Positions 1-7,232 of a stretch of 17,709 nt of DNA are shown here, piece by piece; within the stretch, counting starts at the first letter, position 1; every line of letters begins with the position of its first letter. The notes beneath the pieces were generated by a model. The model was not told the origin of the DNA and searched no databases. It saw nothing but the letters and a program-made list of their open reading frames with translations. A program made the position numbers and the translations under genes. Source of the DNA: WUQU01 sp038849025. Lineage in GTDB: Archaea > Thermoproteota > Bathyarchaeia > Bathyarchaeales > Bathycorpusculaceae. The stretch spans positions 1 through 17,709 of the forward strand of contig JAWCNE010000034.1 in assembly GCA_038849025.1 (NCBI GenBank), given 5' to 3'.

Positions 1-14
1 AGAAATCACAAGCT

Positions 15-578
15 TTAAACCAAAGAGCTAAGCGCCTGAATAACCAAAATTTCTATCACCGCTGCCACCAATAGCACTACCGCACATATGGAAATCATTA
101 TACCTGTGTTTACAAGCTCCCCCCTCCACTTACGCTGTATAATGCGCCAAGTGAGCCAAATGCTTTGAGAAAAGGCAGTGGAATAGGCTAAAAACTCAAG
201 CCACGTAAATGGGAAAATAAAAAGCAGAAGGAAACTAAATATGGGTTGTATGCCTGCGCTGATGCTGTCTGCCGCAATTACAACACCCGTGCTATACAGT
301 ACATAGCATCCTAAAAATGGACCTACAACAGGTATGAAGAATGAAAGGCATAACATAAAGTTGTTTCCAAAAATTAGTGCTGTTCCACGAAAAGTTCCAG
401 CGTTTGAAACAGACTCCCGCATTTTCTCAAGCTCTCTGCTAATTTCACCTGCTTCTTCACTGGTTAGAGGGGTTAATACCCCTGCAACTGTTACAATAAG
501 CGAAAGAATAAAAAACGCCCCTATTACTAGAATTCTTTTCATTCTTGGTGAAGAACCTTTCCAAAGTTGAAATACCAA
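15..578 (-). CDS. SpoIIM-like (DUF95) integral membrane protein
   Basis: About 187 residues with four hydrophobic segments, roughly residues 14-36, 68-102, 112-132 and 158-182. The paired Asn at 72-73 before a hydrophobic stretch with Pro and Gly, and a Pro...Glu motif near 123-128, fit the stage II sporulation protein M family. That family is widespread in archaea that do not sporulate, and its function there is not established. It is the last gene of the minus-strand run that starts with TFE-beta and follows the DUF4152 gene by about 20 bp. The longest start is TTG at 578. ATG at 542 (residue 13) is an alternative that would keep all membrane segments. The family call is good; no specific role can be given. 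Confidence 0.75.
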   Translation of the reverse strand: MVFQLWKGSSPRMKRILVIGAFFILSLIVTVAGVLTPLTSEEAGEISRELEKMRESVSNAGTFRGTALIFGNNFMLCLSFFIPVVGPFLGCYVLYSTGVVIAADSISAGIQPIFSFLLLFIFPFTWLEFLAYSTAFSQSIWLTWRIIQRKWRGELVNTGIMISICAVVLLVAAVIEILVIQALSSLV

Positions 579-598
579 AGCTATAACCCCTTAAACTT

Positions 599-1291
599 TT
601 ATTGCTTTAGACTTATCTTTAATACCCTAAAGCCCCTTGCACACGGGTTTAGCATTTCACTGATATTAACCTTTTTCAGAAATTTGCCATGGTCTTCCGC
701 GTATCCCATAACGTCATGTTCCGCTGCCATAAGAGAGTACAAATACACTTTGTTTTCCATGATTCTCGGCTGACATTTTGAGGGCAAACCAAGCAGTAGA
801 GAACGGTTTTCCTTTAGGGCTTTTTCTGAAGCATATATTATGGCGTGAGCCCCCGCTGTCAACTCTGCAACTCTCACTGGAACGCTTTCTTTACCTACTG
901 CCAAAACCTCCACACCATATTTTTGTGTTATTTCGCCGGCAATTTTCCTCAATTTGGGCAAAATTTTTAGAAGGTGGCTTTTCGCCCGACTGGAAATTTT
1001 CATACTGGAAAACTGAATGGGTGAAAGCTGCTCGAGGGGAACAGCTCCCAAGGACATGTCGAGATGTACAATGTCGGCTTTAACCCTTCCAAGGATTTCC
1101 CTGCAAAGTTCTGCCTCATGTACTATAACATCGGGGCTGTTTTCGGTGTTTGCGAAAATGGGTTTAGCTAAACAGTCGTTGGGCTCTCTATAGGGCGGGT
1201 TAACCAGCACAGCTGCAGCCGCAACAATAAATGTTGGCTTAAAGTTACTGTTTAAAATGGCGGCTGAAGAATCCGCTGCAACTACTCTCAA
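599..1291 (-). CDS. DUF4152 family archaeal protein
   Basis: A 230-residue soluble protein that resembles the archaeal DUF4152 family from memory of Pyrococcus members. Shared features are an N-terminal Val-Val-Ala-Ala-Asp-Ser segment, a Val-Leu-Val-x-Pro-Pro-Tyr segment near residue 29, an Ile-Val-His-Leu-Asp motif near 75 followed by Ser-Leu-Gly, a Lys-x-Ser-Val-Pro-Val-Arg stretch near 134, and a Gly-Leu-Pro near 168. Length matches the family. The early Asp and the His-Leu-Asp motif recall ribonuclease-H-like folds, but no activity is known to me. The start is TTG at 1291, preceded by a GGTGA ribosome-binding site about five bases upstream. It lies 46 bp after rlmE and before the SpoIIM-like gene, so cotranscription is likely. 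Confidence 0.78.
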   Translation of the reverse strand: MRVVAADSSAAILNSNFKPTFIVAAAAVLVNPPYREPNDCLAKPIFANTENSPDVIVHEAELCREILGRVKADIVHLDMSLGAVPLEQLSPIQFSSMKISSRAKSHLLKILPKLRKIAGEITQKYGVEVLAVGKESVPVRVAELTAGAHAIIYASEKALKENRSLLLGLPSKCQPRIMENKVYLYSLMAAEHDVMGYAEDHGKFLKKVNISEMLNPCARGFRVLKISLKQ

Positions 1292-1337
1292 TTTTTCACC
1301 TTCTTTTAATAAACTTTGAAAGAATTTAGCTTTACCG

Positions 1338-1955
1338 TTATTTTCTCAAACTCCTTAGGCGTATCCCTAGAACAAACATCTCCGAACTTTTTGCTCTGCT
1401 CGCCTTAGGCTTCATCACCCTTACATCTTCAAAGTGTTCTCTAACTTTTTTAATGAAGTCGTCTAGCATGTCCCCTTGGAAAACCTTAACAAAAAAGTTT
1501 CCGCCAAGCTTGAGAGCTTCTAGAGCTATTTCTAATGCTTTGTATGCACATTCGATTTGACGGGCGTGATCTAACTCCCATATGCCAGAAATGTTTGGCG
1601 AAACATCCGAAATCACCACATCGGCTTTTCTGGGAAGCATATCTAGGATTTGCTGCAGTGTTTCATGCTCTTTTATGTCGCCTATTATTGTTCGGACATT
1701 AGACTGCGGAAAAGGCTTAACAGATTTTAAGTCAACTCCTAAAACAAAGCCTTTTGCTCCAACAATTTTTCTTGCAGCTTGGATCCAGCCGCCTGGCGCA
1801 GCGCCCAAATCAACAACCACATCGCCATCTCTAATAAAATGATACTTTTCTGCTGCTTGGAGGAGCTTGTAGGCTGCCCTTGAACGGTATTTCTCTTCCT
1901 TAGCCTTCCTATAATAAAAGTCTCTTTTTCTTTCCTGAAGCCACGCCCTAGGCAA
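1338..1955 (-). CDS. rlmE: 23S rRNA (uridine-2'-O-)-methyltransferase RlmE/FtsJ
   Basis: This 205-residue protein is a Rossmann-fold methyltransferase that transfers a methyl group from S-adenosylmethionine to a ribose 2'-OH, expected on the A-loop uridine of 23S rRNA. The catalytic tetrad is complete: Lys30 (in Ser-Arg-Ala-Ala-Tyr-Lys), Asp117 (in Asp-Val-Ser-Pro-Asn), Lys157 (in Val-Lys-Val-Phe) and Glu192 (in Ser-Ser-Glu-Met-Phe). The SAM motif Asp-Leu-Gly-Ala-Ala-Pro-Gly-Gly-Trp is at 49-57. There is no N-terminal or C-terminal extension such as the TRAM domain seen in some haloarchaeal members. The start is TTG at 1955, with GGTGA inside the end of the TFE-beta gene as the likely ribosome-binding site. 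Only two bases separate the two genes, indicating an operon. Confidence 0.95.
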   Translation of the reverse strand: MPRAWLQERKRDFYYRKAKEEKYRSRAAYKLLQAAEKYHFIRDGDVVVDLGAAPGGWIQAARKIVGAKGFVLGVDLKSVKPFPQSNVRTIIGDIKEHETLQQILDMLPRKADVVISDVSPNISGIWELDHARQIECAYKALEIALEALKLGGNFFVKVFQGDMLDDFIKKVREHFEDVRVMKPKASRAKSSEMFVLGIRLRSLRK

Positions 1956-1957
1956 AA

Positions 1958-2335
1958 CTAGCTGTCACCTAATACATTAAACTCATTTTCAACCATGCGT
2001 AGAAGCCACTCCGTTAATCTTTCACAGTTCTGAGGTGTTATAGCACCTGTGGGACCGCATCTCTGACAATCAGGGCACATCATACAAGGGCAGTCCAGTA
2101 TAGAGTCTATAGATGTTGGAAGTTTCTTTGGGTAAAGCCTATAAGTCCATCTTCCATTACAAAGTTCCTTTTCCCTTCGTATTAACCCTCTACTTTCAAG
2201 TTTTAGAGCTATTCTTGAACCTTCCCTGCTGCTTGCCCCAAGTTTCCTCCATAATTCAGACTGAAGCAACCCCTGATTTCCGACACTCATTATTATTTGC
2301 AAGGCTCTCTGTTCTAAATCGTTATGCTTTGGCAT
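1958..2335 (-). CDS. Transcription initiation factor TFE-beta-like winged-helix/Cys-cluster protein
   Basis: About 125 residues from ATG 2335. The N-terminal 70 residues form a winged helix; the C-terminal part holds a tight cysteine cluster (Cys-Pro-Cys-Met-Met-Cys-Pro-Asp-Cys-Gln-Arg-Cys) plus another Cys eleven residues on. This architecture matches archaeal TFE-beta, the homologue of eukaryotic RPC39 (RPC34 in yeast), which carries a WH domain and a 4Fe-4S cluster and works with TFE-alpha to help open promoters. A longer GTG start at 2356 is possible, but a TATATATTA box ends only a base or two upstream of that codon. The same box lies about 23 bases before ATG 2335, the spacing of a leaderless transcript, so I chose 2335. 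It heads the operon with rlmE. A generic Fe-S winged-helix regulator is the alternative. Confidence 0.72.
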   Translation of the reverse strand: MPKHNDLEQRALQIIMSVGNQGLLQSELWRKLGASSREGSRIALKLESRGLIRREKELCNGRWTYRLYPKKLPTSIDSILDCPCMMCPDCQRCGPTGAITPQNCERLTEWLLRMVENEFNVLGDS

Positions 2336-2357
2336 CGTAACCGTTCCAGTTTCCACG

Positions 2358-2366
2358 CTAATATAT
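2358..2366 (-). promoter_or_regulatory. TATA box of the TFE-beta/rlmE operon
   Basis: On the minus strand this reads TATATATTA. It sits 23 bases before the ATG at 2335, which places the expected transcription start at or beside that codon and implies a leaderless message. It shares the 2357-2428 divergent intergenic region with the kae1 promoter. Confidence 0.55.
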
Positions 2367-2377
2367 AGGTGTTCCTA

Positions 2378-2388
2378 AATAAAATATG
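2378..2388 (+). promoter_or_regulatory. Putative TATA box of kae1-bud32
   Basis: An AAATAAAATA-type box on the plus strand, about 41-51 bases before the kae1 ATG. It predicts a short leader of roughly 20 bases. It is called only from AT content and spacing; no strong ribosome-binding site precedes the ATG. Confidence 0.4.
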
Positions 2389-2428
2389 TAATCCAAAGAT
2401 AAAACAATTTGCTTAGAGTGTCCCGAAA

Positions 2429-3451
2429 ATGAAACATGGAACATCTAAAGAAGGCTACTGTCTTGGAATCGAAAGCACAGCAGATGACTTTAGCGTTGGA
2501 ATAGCAGATTTTAAAGGGAAAATACTAGCAAACGTTATAAGCGCCTATCTCCCTCCTGAGGGGGGAATCCATCCAAGAGAAGCGGCACGGCACCACGCTG
2601 AGGTTGCAAGCAAAGTCTTAGAAGAAGCACTCCAAAAGGCGGGAGTCAAGCCTAAGAACTTATCTGTTGTGGCTTTTGCGCAAGGTCCAGGACTTGGTCC
2701 ATGTCTTAGGACAGGGGCCACCGTAGCCAGAGCTTTAGCCTCATATTTAGAAGTTCCCCTCGTAGGGGTCAACCATTCTGTAGCGCACATTGAAATAGGG
2801 AAGCTTAAAACAGGTGCAAGGGATCCTGTTACCCTTTACGTGTCTGGGGGAAACACTATAGTAGCGGCCTTTGATTCTGGTCGTTACAGAGTCTTCGGTG
2901 AAACCTTGGACATTGCCCTTGGAAACTGCTTGGACGTTTTTGCGAGGGAGGCCGGACTGCGGCAAAAAGTAGGTGAGCCTTTTGGAGCTATCGTTGAAAG
3001 GCTTGCCTCGAAGGGAGAGAAGTTTATCCCCTTACCATACACAGTTAAGGGTATGGACATGTCCTTCAGCGGCTTGTTAACCGCCACGATCAATCTGCTG
3101 AAAAAAGGAAAGAATAAACTTGAAGACTTGTGTTACAGCCTCCAAGAAACAGCTTTCTCTATGGTTACTGAGGTTACTGAAAGAGCCTTAGCCCACACGG
3201 AGAAAAAAGAGGTGCTGCTAACCGGTGGGGTGGCTGCCAACAAAAGGCTTCAGGAAATGGTTAAGTCCATAGCTGAAGAGCATGAGGCTAGATTCTGTGT
3301 AGTGCCAAGCGAGTTTGCTATAGATAACGGCGCCATGATCGCATGGACAGGCATTCTAGCCTTCACCCATGGGATCATAACGCCTATTGATGAAAGTTTC
3401 GTGAGGTTGAGGTGGCGGCTTGAAGAGGTTGAGGTTCCTTGGTTGAAATGA
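2429..3451 (+). CDS. kae1: KEOPS catalytic subunit Kae1, tRNA threonylcarbamoyladenosine (t6A) synthase
   Basis: Kae1 transfers the threonylcarbamoyl group from threonylcarbamoyl-AMP to N6 of A37 in ANN-decoding tRNAs. The 340 residues show the ASKHA-fold signature Gly-Ile-Glu-Ser-Thr near the N-terminus. The metal-binding His116-x3-His120 pair lies in Asn-His-Ser-Val-Ala-His, with the third ligand Asp299 in Ile-Asp-Asn-Gly-Ala. The phosphate-binding Gly-Gly motifs are near 140 and 266. Length is normal for an archaeal Kae1, and it is not fused to Bud32 as it is in Methanocaldococcus and some others. Its TGA overlaps the ATG of bud32, indicating translational coupling. A third KEOPS subunit, Pcc1, is encoded about 3.4 kb downstream on the same strand. 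Confidence 0.97.
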   Translation: MKHGTSKEGYCLGIESTADDFSVGIADFKGKILANVISAYLPPEGGIHPREAARHHAEVASKVLEEALQKAGVKPKNLSVVAFAQGPGLGPCLRTGATVARALASYLEVPLVGVNHSVAHIEIGKLKTGARDPVTLYVSGGNTIVAAFDSGRYRVFGETLDIALGNCLDVFAREAGLRQKVGEPFGAIVERLASKGEKFIPLPYTVKGMDMSFSGLLTATINLLKKGKNKLEDLCYSLQETAFSMVTEVTERALAHTEKKEVLLTGGVAANKRLQEMVKSIAEEHEARFCVVPSEFAIDNGAMIAWTGILAFTHGIITPIDESFVRLRWRLEEVEVPWLK

Positions 3452-4116
3452 GCCAGCCATCGCTTATCAAGAAGGGAGCAGAAGCCAACCTGTACCTTGC
3501 AGAGTGGCATGGCAGAAAAGTAATAATTAAGAGACGCTTACCTAAGCGCTATAGGCTTCCAGAACTGGACGAGCAGGTTAGGACTTACAGAACAATTCAT
3601 GAGCCCCAACTAATGCATGAAGCGAAAAAGGCTGGAGTGCCAACTCCTATAATACTTTTTGTCGACGTCAAAAATGCGGAAATCATAATGGATTTCATTG
3701 AAGGTCCACAAGTAAAACAACTTTTAAATGGGGCTTCCGAAAGCAGCAGACAAGTCCTATGTGAGAAAATAGGCGAGTTAATAGGGAAACTTCACAGATA
3801 CGGAATAATTCACGGCGACCTAACAACTTCAAACATGATTCGAAATCCCGAAGGAAAAATATTCTTTGTAGACTTTGGACTTGGCGAGAAAACAAAGGAA
3901 CTTGAAGCTAGAGGAGTGGACTTGCACCTTATGAAGAGAGCATTGCAAAGCACCCATTTCAAATATGCAAGCAAATGTTTTGACGCGGTTATTAGAGGCT
4001 ATTCAAGAGTCTTAGATGCTCAAACTGTGCAAGCTGTTTTAGAAAAAATAAAGGAAATAGAAAGAAGGGGACGCTACATCGCCGAAAGAAAAGGCGAAAA
4101 CAGACTGAACGACTGA
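3448..4116 (+). CDS. bud32: KEOPS subunit Bud32, small atypical kinase/ATPase
   Basis: This 222-residue protein is a piD261/Bud32-type kinase, which in KEOPS acts as an ATPase that supports Kae1 in t6A synthesis. The residues for ATP binding and catalysis are visible: Lys28 in Val-Ile-Ile-Lys-Arg, the catalytic loop His122-Gly-Asp124-Leu-Thr-Thr-Ser-Asn129, and Asp142-Phe-Gly as the metal-binding motif. There is no activation-loop insert and no C-lobe extension, as expected for the family. I chose ATG 3448 because it overlaps the kae1 stop (ATGA). A TTG at 3439 would add three residues and is less likely. The gene is followed by rdgB after about 50 bp. Confidence 0.96.
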   Translation: MSQPSLIKKGAEANLYLAEWHGRKVIIKRRLPKRYRLPELDEQVRTYRTIHEPQLMHEAKKAGVPTPIILFVDVKNAEIIMDFIEGPQVKQLLNGASESSRQVLCEKIGELIGKLHRYGIIHGDLTTSNMIRNPEGKIFFVDFGLGEKTKELEARGVDLHLMKRALQSTHFKYASKCFDAVIRGYSRVLDAQTVQAVLEKIKEIERRGRYIAERKGENRLND

Positions 4117-4159
4117 AAAAGATTTTAAACACGTAAATTAAAGGAAGCCTAAAGAGGTT

Positions 4160-4762
4160 GTGGGACCCTTAATGGGCTTTCAACTTAGGGGAAAAGTCGT
4201 TTTTTTCGCGACAAACAACGTTGGCAAGTTTAACGAAGCCCGCGAAATATTAAGTCCATATAAAATAGCTGTTGGCATGTTGAGAGTAAAAACCATAGAA
4301 ATACAAAGCGAAAGCCTCGAGGAAATAGCCAAAACCAGCGCTTTATATGCCTTTGAAAAATGTGGTCTGCCCTTAATAGTGGAGGATGCTGGCCTTTTTG
4401 TGGAAGCTTTAAACGGTTTTCCAGGTCCATATTCTTCTTACATTTACAAGACCATAGGCAACGAAGGATTGCTTAAGCTTATGAATAATGTGAAAAATAG
4501 AAGAGCAAAGTTTCAGTCAGTTATAGCCTACATTTCAGAAGAATTAAAGTATCCAATATGCTTTAAAGGCGAAGTCCTTGGAGAAATTACCACTACCATA
4601 CGGAGAGGGAATTCCGGTTTCGGGTTTGACCCCATATTTAAGCCGGCAAACAGCGACAAAACGTTTTCAGAAATGGGTCTCACGGAGAAAAATGAGCATT
4701 CACACCGTGCAAGGGCATTAAAGAGTTTTGCAGAATGGTATAAGAAGGAATTAACTGTCTAA
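4160..4762 (+). CDS. rdgB: RdgB/HAM1-type dITP/XTP pyrophosphatase
   Basis: This enzyme hydrolyses non-canonical purine nucleoside triphosphates (ITP, dITP, XTP) to monophosphates, keeping them out of RNA and DNA. Family motifs are in order: Thr-Asn-Asn-Val-Gly-Lys-Phe (18-24), Glu-Asp-Ala-Gly-Leu (75-79), Phe-Pro-Gly-Pro-Tyr-Ser (87-92), Gly-Phe-Gly-Phe-Asp-Pro-Ile-Phe (153-160) and Ser-His-Arg-Ala-Arg-Ala (181-186). Length, about 200 residues, is normal. Either GTG 4160 or ATG 4172 could be the start. The purine-rich AAAGAGG at 4151-4157 is too close to the first and rather far from the second, so the choice is open. Homology begins near residue 12, so the ATG is sufficient for a full domain. 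Confidence 0.95.
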   Translation: MGPLMGFQLRGKVVFFATNNVGKFNEAREILSPYKIAVGMLRVKTIEIQSESLEEIAKTSALYAFEKCGLPLIVEDAGLFVEALNGFPGPYSSYIYKTIGNEGLLKLMNNVKNRRAKFQSVIAYISEELKYPICFKGEVLGEITTTIRRGNSGFGFDPIFKPANSDKTFSEMGLTEKNEHSHRARALKSFAEWYKKELTV

Positions 4763-4930
4763 ACTTTATTTTATCCCTTAAGTCTTGAAGCGCTGGATTG
4801 ACCTGTCGCGTTAAATTTTAAATAGAATATCCAGTAGTTGCGGTTGTGAGGCAACATGAAATTTAAATATAATCGAATGTTTTAAATATGCGTATATCAT
4901 GGCTCTTACAGAATTTACAAGGGATATAGC
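4763..4930 (+). promoter_or_regulatory. Intergenic promoter region upstream of rps15
   Basis: This gap of 168 bp is AT-rich. It has two TATA-like boxes, TTTAAATAT at 4862-4870 and TTTTAAATA at 4879-4888, and a GGGAT ribosome-binding element (4921-4925) about six bases before the rps15 ATG. A T-rich run just after rdgB (about 4764-4780) could end the upstream transcript. The rps15-recJ-pcc1 group therefore probably has its own promoter. Confidence 0.45.
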
Positions 4931-5371
4931 ATGCCAAAACAGGAAAAAGGTAAATCCCATTCAACAAGGCCAGTGAGCAAACGCCCCCCAAGCTGGTGTA
5001 AATACCAGCCTGAAGAAGTTGAAGCCCTGGTTATTAAACTTGCTAAGGAAGGCCACGCTCCAAGTCGCATAGGAACAATCCTAAGAGATCAGTATGCAAT
5101 TCCTCTGGTTAAGCCTATAACTGGGAAAACAATAACCCAAATACTTAAAGAGGCAGGGCTTGCGCCATCAACGCCCGAAGATCTTGGAGAACTGCTTAAG
5201 AAGGCGTCTAGGCTTTCGGCGCATCTTGAAAAGAACAAGAAAGACTTACATAATAAAAGGGCGCTGCAGCTTATTGAAGCGAAAATCCATAAGCTTGCAA
5301 GGTATTATAAGCGTGAGGGCGTTTTGCCTCCCAACTGGAAGTATGAGCCGAAAATAGCCTCCATAACTTAA
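4931..5371 (+). CDS. rps15: 30S ribosomal protein uS15 (archaeal S15)
   Basis: This 146-residue protein is the archaeal/eukaryotic form of S15, with an N-terminal extension (about residues 1-75, including Pro-Pro-Ser-Trp near 20) ahead of the conserved helical S15 domain. The Leu-x-x-His-Leu-x-x-Asn-Lys-Lys-Asp-x-His-Asn-Lys-Arg segment around 94-109 and the C-terminal Lys-Leu-Ala-Arg-Tyr-Tyr-Lys stretch are typical. It binds the central domain of 16S rRNA. It lies between rdgB and the RecJ-like gene; rps15-recJ-pcc1 linkage is seen in many archaea. The start ATG has a GGGAT element upstream. Confidence 0.96.
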   Translation: MPKQEKGKSHSTRPVSKRPPSWCKYQPEEVEALVIKLAKEGHAPSRIGTILRDQYAIPLVKPITGKTITQILKEAGLAPSTPEDLGELLKKASRLSAHLEKNKKDLHNKRALQLIEAKIHKLARYYKREGVLPPNWKYEPKIASIT

Positions 5372-5407
5372 GCCTTCAATGCATGCTTTAGGTTTATGCA
5401 GAGCCTT

Positions 5408-5426
5408 CGCTATTTTTAAATAAATT
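5408..5426 (+). promoter_or_regulatory. Putative TATA box before the RecJ-like gene
   Basis: The stretch CGCTATTTTTAAATAAATT resembles an archaeal TATA element. It lies about 25-35 bases before the candidate starts of the RecJ-like gene, suggesting a leaderless or very short-leader transcript that may also carry pcc1. Confidence 0.42.
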
Positions 5427-5447
5427 CTGTTCTGCTAACTACTGTTT

Positions 5448-6908
5448 GTGGTGGCGATGACTTTAGACGTAAATCAAAATGCAAGTTTCTTTGATTCTGT
5501 TTCTAAGGCTTCTGAAATGATTTTAGAAACTGTTAAAGGGGAAGGCCTCATCCATGTTTATTCCCACCTAGATGCTGATGGAATAGCCGCTGCCGGAATT
5601 ATTGGCAAAGCCTTGTATAGACTTGACGCAAGGTTCCGGATCAGGATAACCCAGTGGGTTGACGAGAAACTGGTTGCTGAAATCCTCCAAGAAAAGCCTC
5701 AAATGGTTATATTTACAGATTTAGGAACTGAATATGCAAGTTTGTTAAGCCAAAAAACTTCAGAATTAAAAATCGTGACTTTAGATCATCACCAAGTGGG
5801 CGGAGGATTAACTGAGGGCTTTCTATGTGTTAATCCCCATTTTCACGGCATAGATGGTGCACGGGACATTAGCGGCTCCGGTGTAGCATATTTTGTGGCT
5901 AAAGCTATAGATAGGGCTAATATGGATTTGGCGCCCCTAGCGGTTGTGGGGGCTCTTGGAGACTTTCAGGACAAATATGACCAGCGAATGCTTGGTGGGT
6001 TAAACGAAAAAATAGTTGAAGATGCAAAAAACGCGGGACTATTAACGGTTGAAAAAGACATGATTTTCTTCGGCAGAGAAACTCGCCCAATACATAAGGC
6101 ATTGGCCTCTACAACAACTCCCTTTATTCCAGAAATAAGCGGTGCGGAAGACAAAAGCTTAGCCTTTCTTGTAAGCCTTGATATCAAACCAAAATATGAG
6201 GATAAATGGAGAGCTTTAAGGGACCTTTCAGAAGATGAGAAAAAACGACTTTGCTCGGCCCTTGCAGATTATTTGCTATCGAAAGGGTTACATTATGAAA
6301 TATCGAATCTCATAGGACACGTTTATACTTTAAACCGTGAAGAGCCCTGGACTCCCCTACGGGATGGAAGGGAATTTGCAGTTTTGCTTAACGCTACTGG
6401 ACGCATGAATAAACCAAGCCTTGGCATAGCGGTTTGCATGGGTGACAGGGGCTTAGCCTTAGAACAAGCGACTAAGGTTCTTGAAGATTACCGAAGAACC
6501 ATCAACAAGTATCTTGGATGGGTTATGGAAAAACCCGAGCGAATGAAGGAGATGGAAAATATCTATGTTGTTTACGGCGAAGATTTCATAGATGACAAAA
6601 TAATTAGTGCAGTTTCATCTATCCTCTCAACAAGCCTTTCAAACCCTGAAAAGCCTCTAATCGCGTATGCTGACGTGAAAGGAGAGGGACTGGTGAAGGT
6701 TTCCGCAAGAACTACGGATATGTTAACTAATAGAGGGGTTAATCTTGGAGAGATCATGCAGGTTGCCGCTGAAAAATGCCTTGGGAAAGGCGGAGGCCAT
6801 AACGTGGCTGCTGGCGCTCAAGTCCCCACTGAAAAAATTGACGCGTTTATAAAACTTGTTAATGAACTTGTTGGGAAACAGTTGGCTGGTGAAAAAATTG
6901 GAGGCTAA
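5448..6908 (+). CDS. recJ: RecJ-like DHH-family single-strand exonuclease (GAN/archaeal RecJ group)
   Basis: A 486-residue DHH phosphoesterase. Metal-ligand motifs are present: His-Leu-Asp-Ala-Asp-Gly (40-45), Thr-Asp-Leu-Gly (90-93), Asp113-His-His in Thr-Leu-Asp-His-His, Gly-Ala-Leu-Gly-Asp (168-172), and the DHHA1 substrate motif Gly-Gly-Gly-His at 448-451. With the catalytic residues intact it should be an active Mn-dependent nuclease, not an inactive Cdc45-like scaffold. Archaeal relatives bind GINS in the replisome (GAN) or act on RNA and DNA ends; which applies here cannot be told. Starts at 5448 (GTG), 5451 (GTG) and 5457 (ATG) are all possible. Its 3' end overlaps the start of pcc1, so the two are coupled. 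Confidence 0.9.
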   Translation: MVAMTLDVNQNASFFDSVSKASEMILETVKGEGLIHVYSHLDADGIAAAGIIGKALYRLDARFRIRITQWVDEKLVAEILQEKPQMVIFTDLGTEYASLLSQKTSELKIVTLDHHQVGGGLTEGFLCVNPHFHGIDGARDISGSGVAYFVAKAIDRANMDLAPLAVVGALGDFQDKYDQRMLGGLNEKIVEDAKNAGLLTVEKDMIFFGRETRPIHKALASTTTPFIPEISGAEDKSLAFLVSLDIKPKYEDKWRALRDLSEDEKKRLCSALADYLLSKGLHYEISNLIGHVYTLNREEPWTPLRDGREFAVLLNATGRMNKPSLGIAVCMGDRGLALEQATKVLEDYRRTINKYLGWVMEKPERMKEMENIYVVYGEDFIDDKIISAVSSILSTSLSNPEKPLIAYADVKGEGLVKVSARTTDMLTNRGVNLGEIMQVAAEKCLGKGGGHNVAAGAQVPTEKIDAFIKLVNELVGKQLAGEKIGG

Positions 6909-7146
6909 AATCGTTATTCAGTACAATGATTCTGAAAGTGCTAGGGCTGTGGCTGAGGCAGTTTCGCCTGACAATTTCAAGGTACCGTCCGGTCTACGCG
7001 TAAAAACAGTCTGCAGTGGAAATGAGGTTTTAACGCTTATAAAGTGTAAAAAAGAGTTTCCAACATTTATAGCTACAATCGACGATTTGCTATTCTCCAT
7101 CTCCATAGCGGAAAAAACTTTGAAAGCTTTAAAGAAAACCGAATAG
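6889..7146 (+). CDS. pcc1: KEOPS subunit Pcc1
   Basis: A small protein of about 85 residues that dimerises and bridges two Kae1 molecules in the t6A-synthesising KEOPS complex. The family pattern is clear: an acidic-aromatic strand, Ser-Ala-Arg-Ala-Val-Ala-Glu-Ala-Val-x-Pro-Asp-Asn, then Pro-x-Gly-Leu-x-Val, and the hallmark Thr-Ile-Asp-Asp-Leu-Leu followed by a helix with Ala-Glu-Lys. The frame is open further upstream inside recJ, but homology begins near 6900. GTG 6889 or TTG 6898 (with GGTGA five bases upstream) are the realistic starts. Either overlaps the recJ stop at 6906-6908. The Cgi121 subunit is not encoded in this window. Confidence 0.9.
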   Translation: MKKLEAKIVIQYNDSESARAVAEAVSPDNFKVPSGLRVKTVCSGNEVLTLIKCKKEFPTFIATIDDLLFSISIAEKTLKALKKTE

Positions 7147-7232
7147 AAAGTTTATGTTTTGATAAGATTAAATATTTGATCTCAAGCTGTTAAAGGCTGT
7201 ATAAACGGAAACACAAGGCACATGTGGTAAAG

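Noticed and set aside
2545..3093. Open minus-strand frames of 70-80 codons inside kae1
   Set aside because: They overlap a clear Kae1, show no family motifs and have compositions expected of antisense shadow frames.
6856..6888. Extension of Pcc1 upstream to TTG 6856
   Set aside because: It would add 11 residues encoded wholly inside recJ with no similarity to Pcc1; starts at 6889 or 6898 give the normal length.
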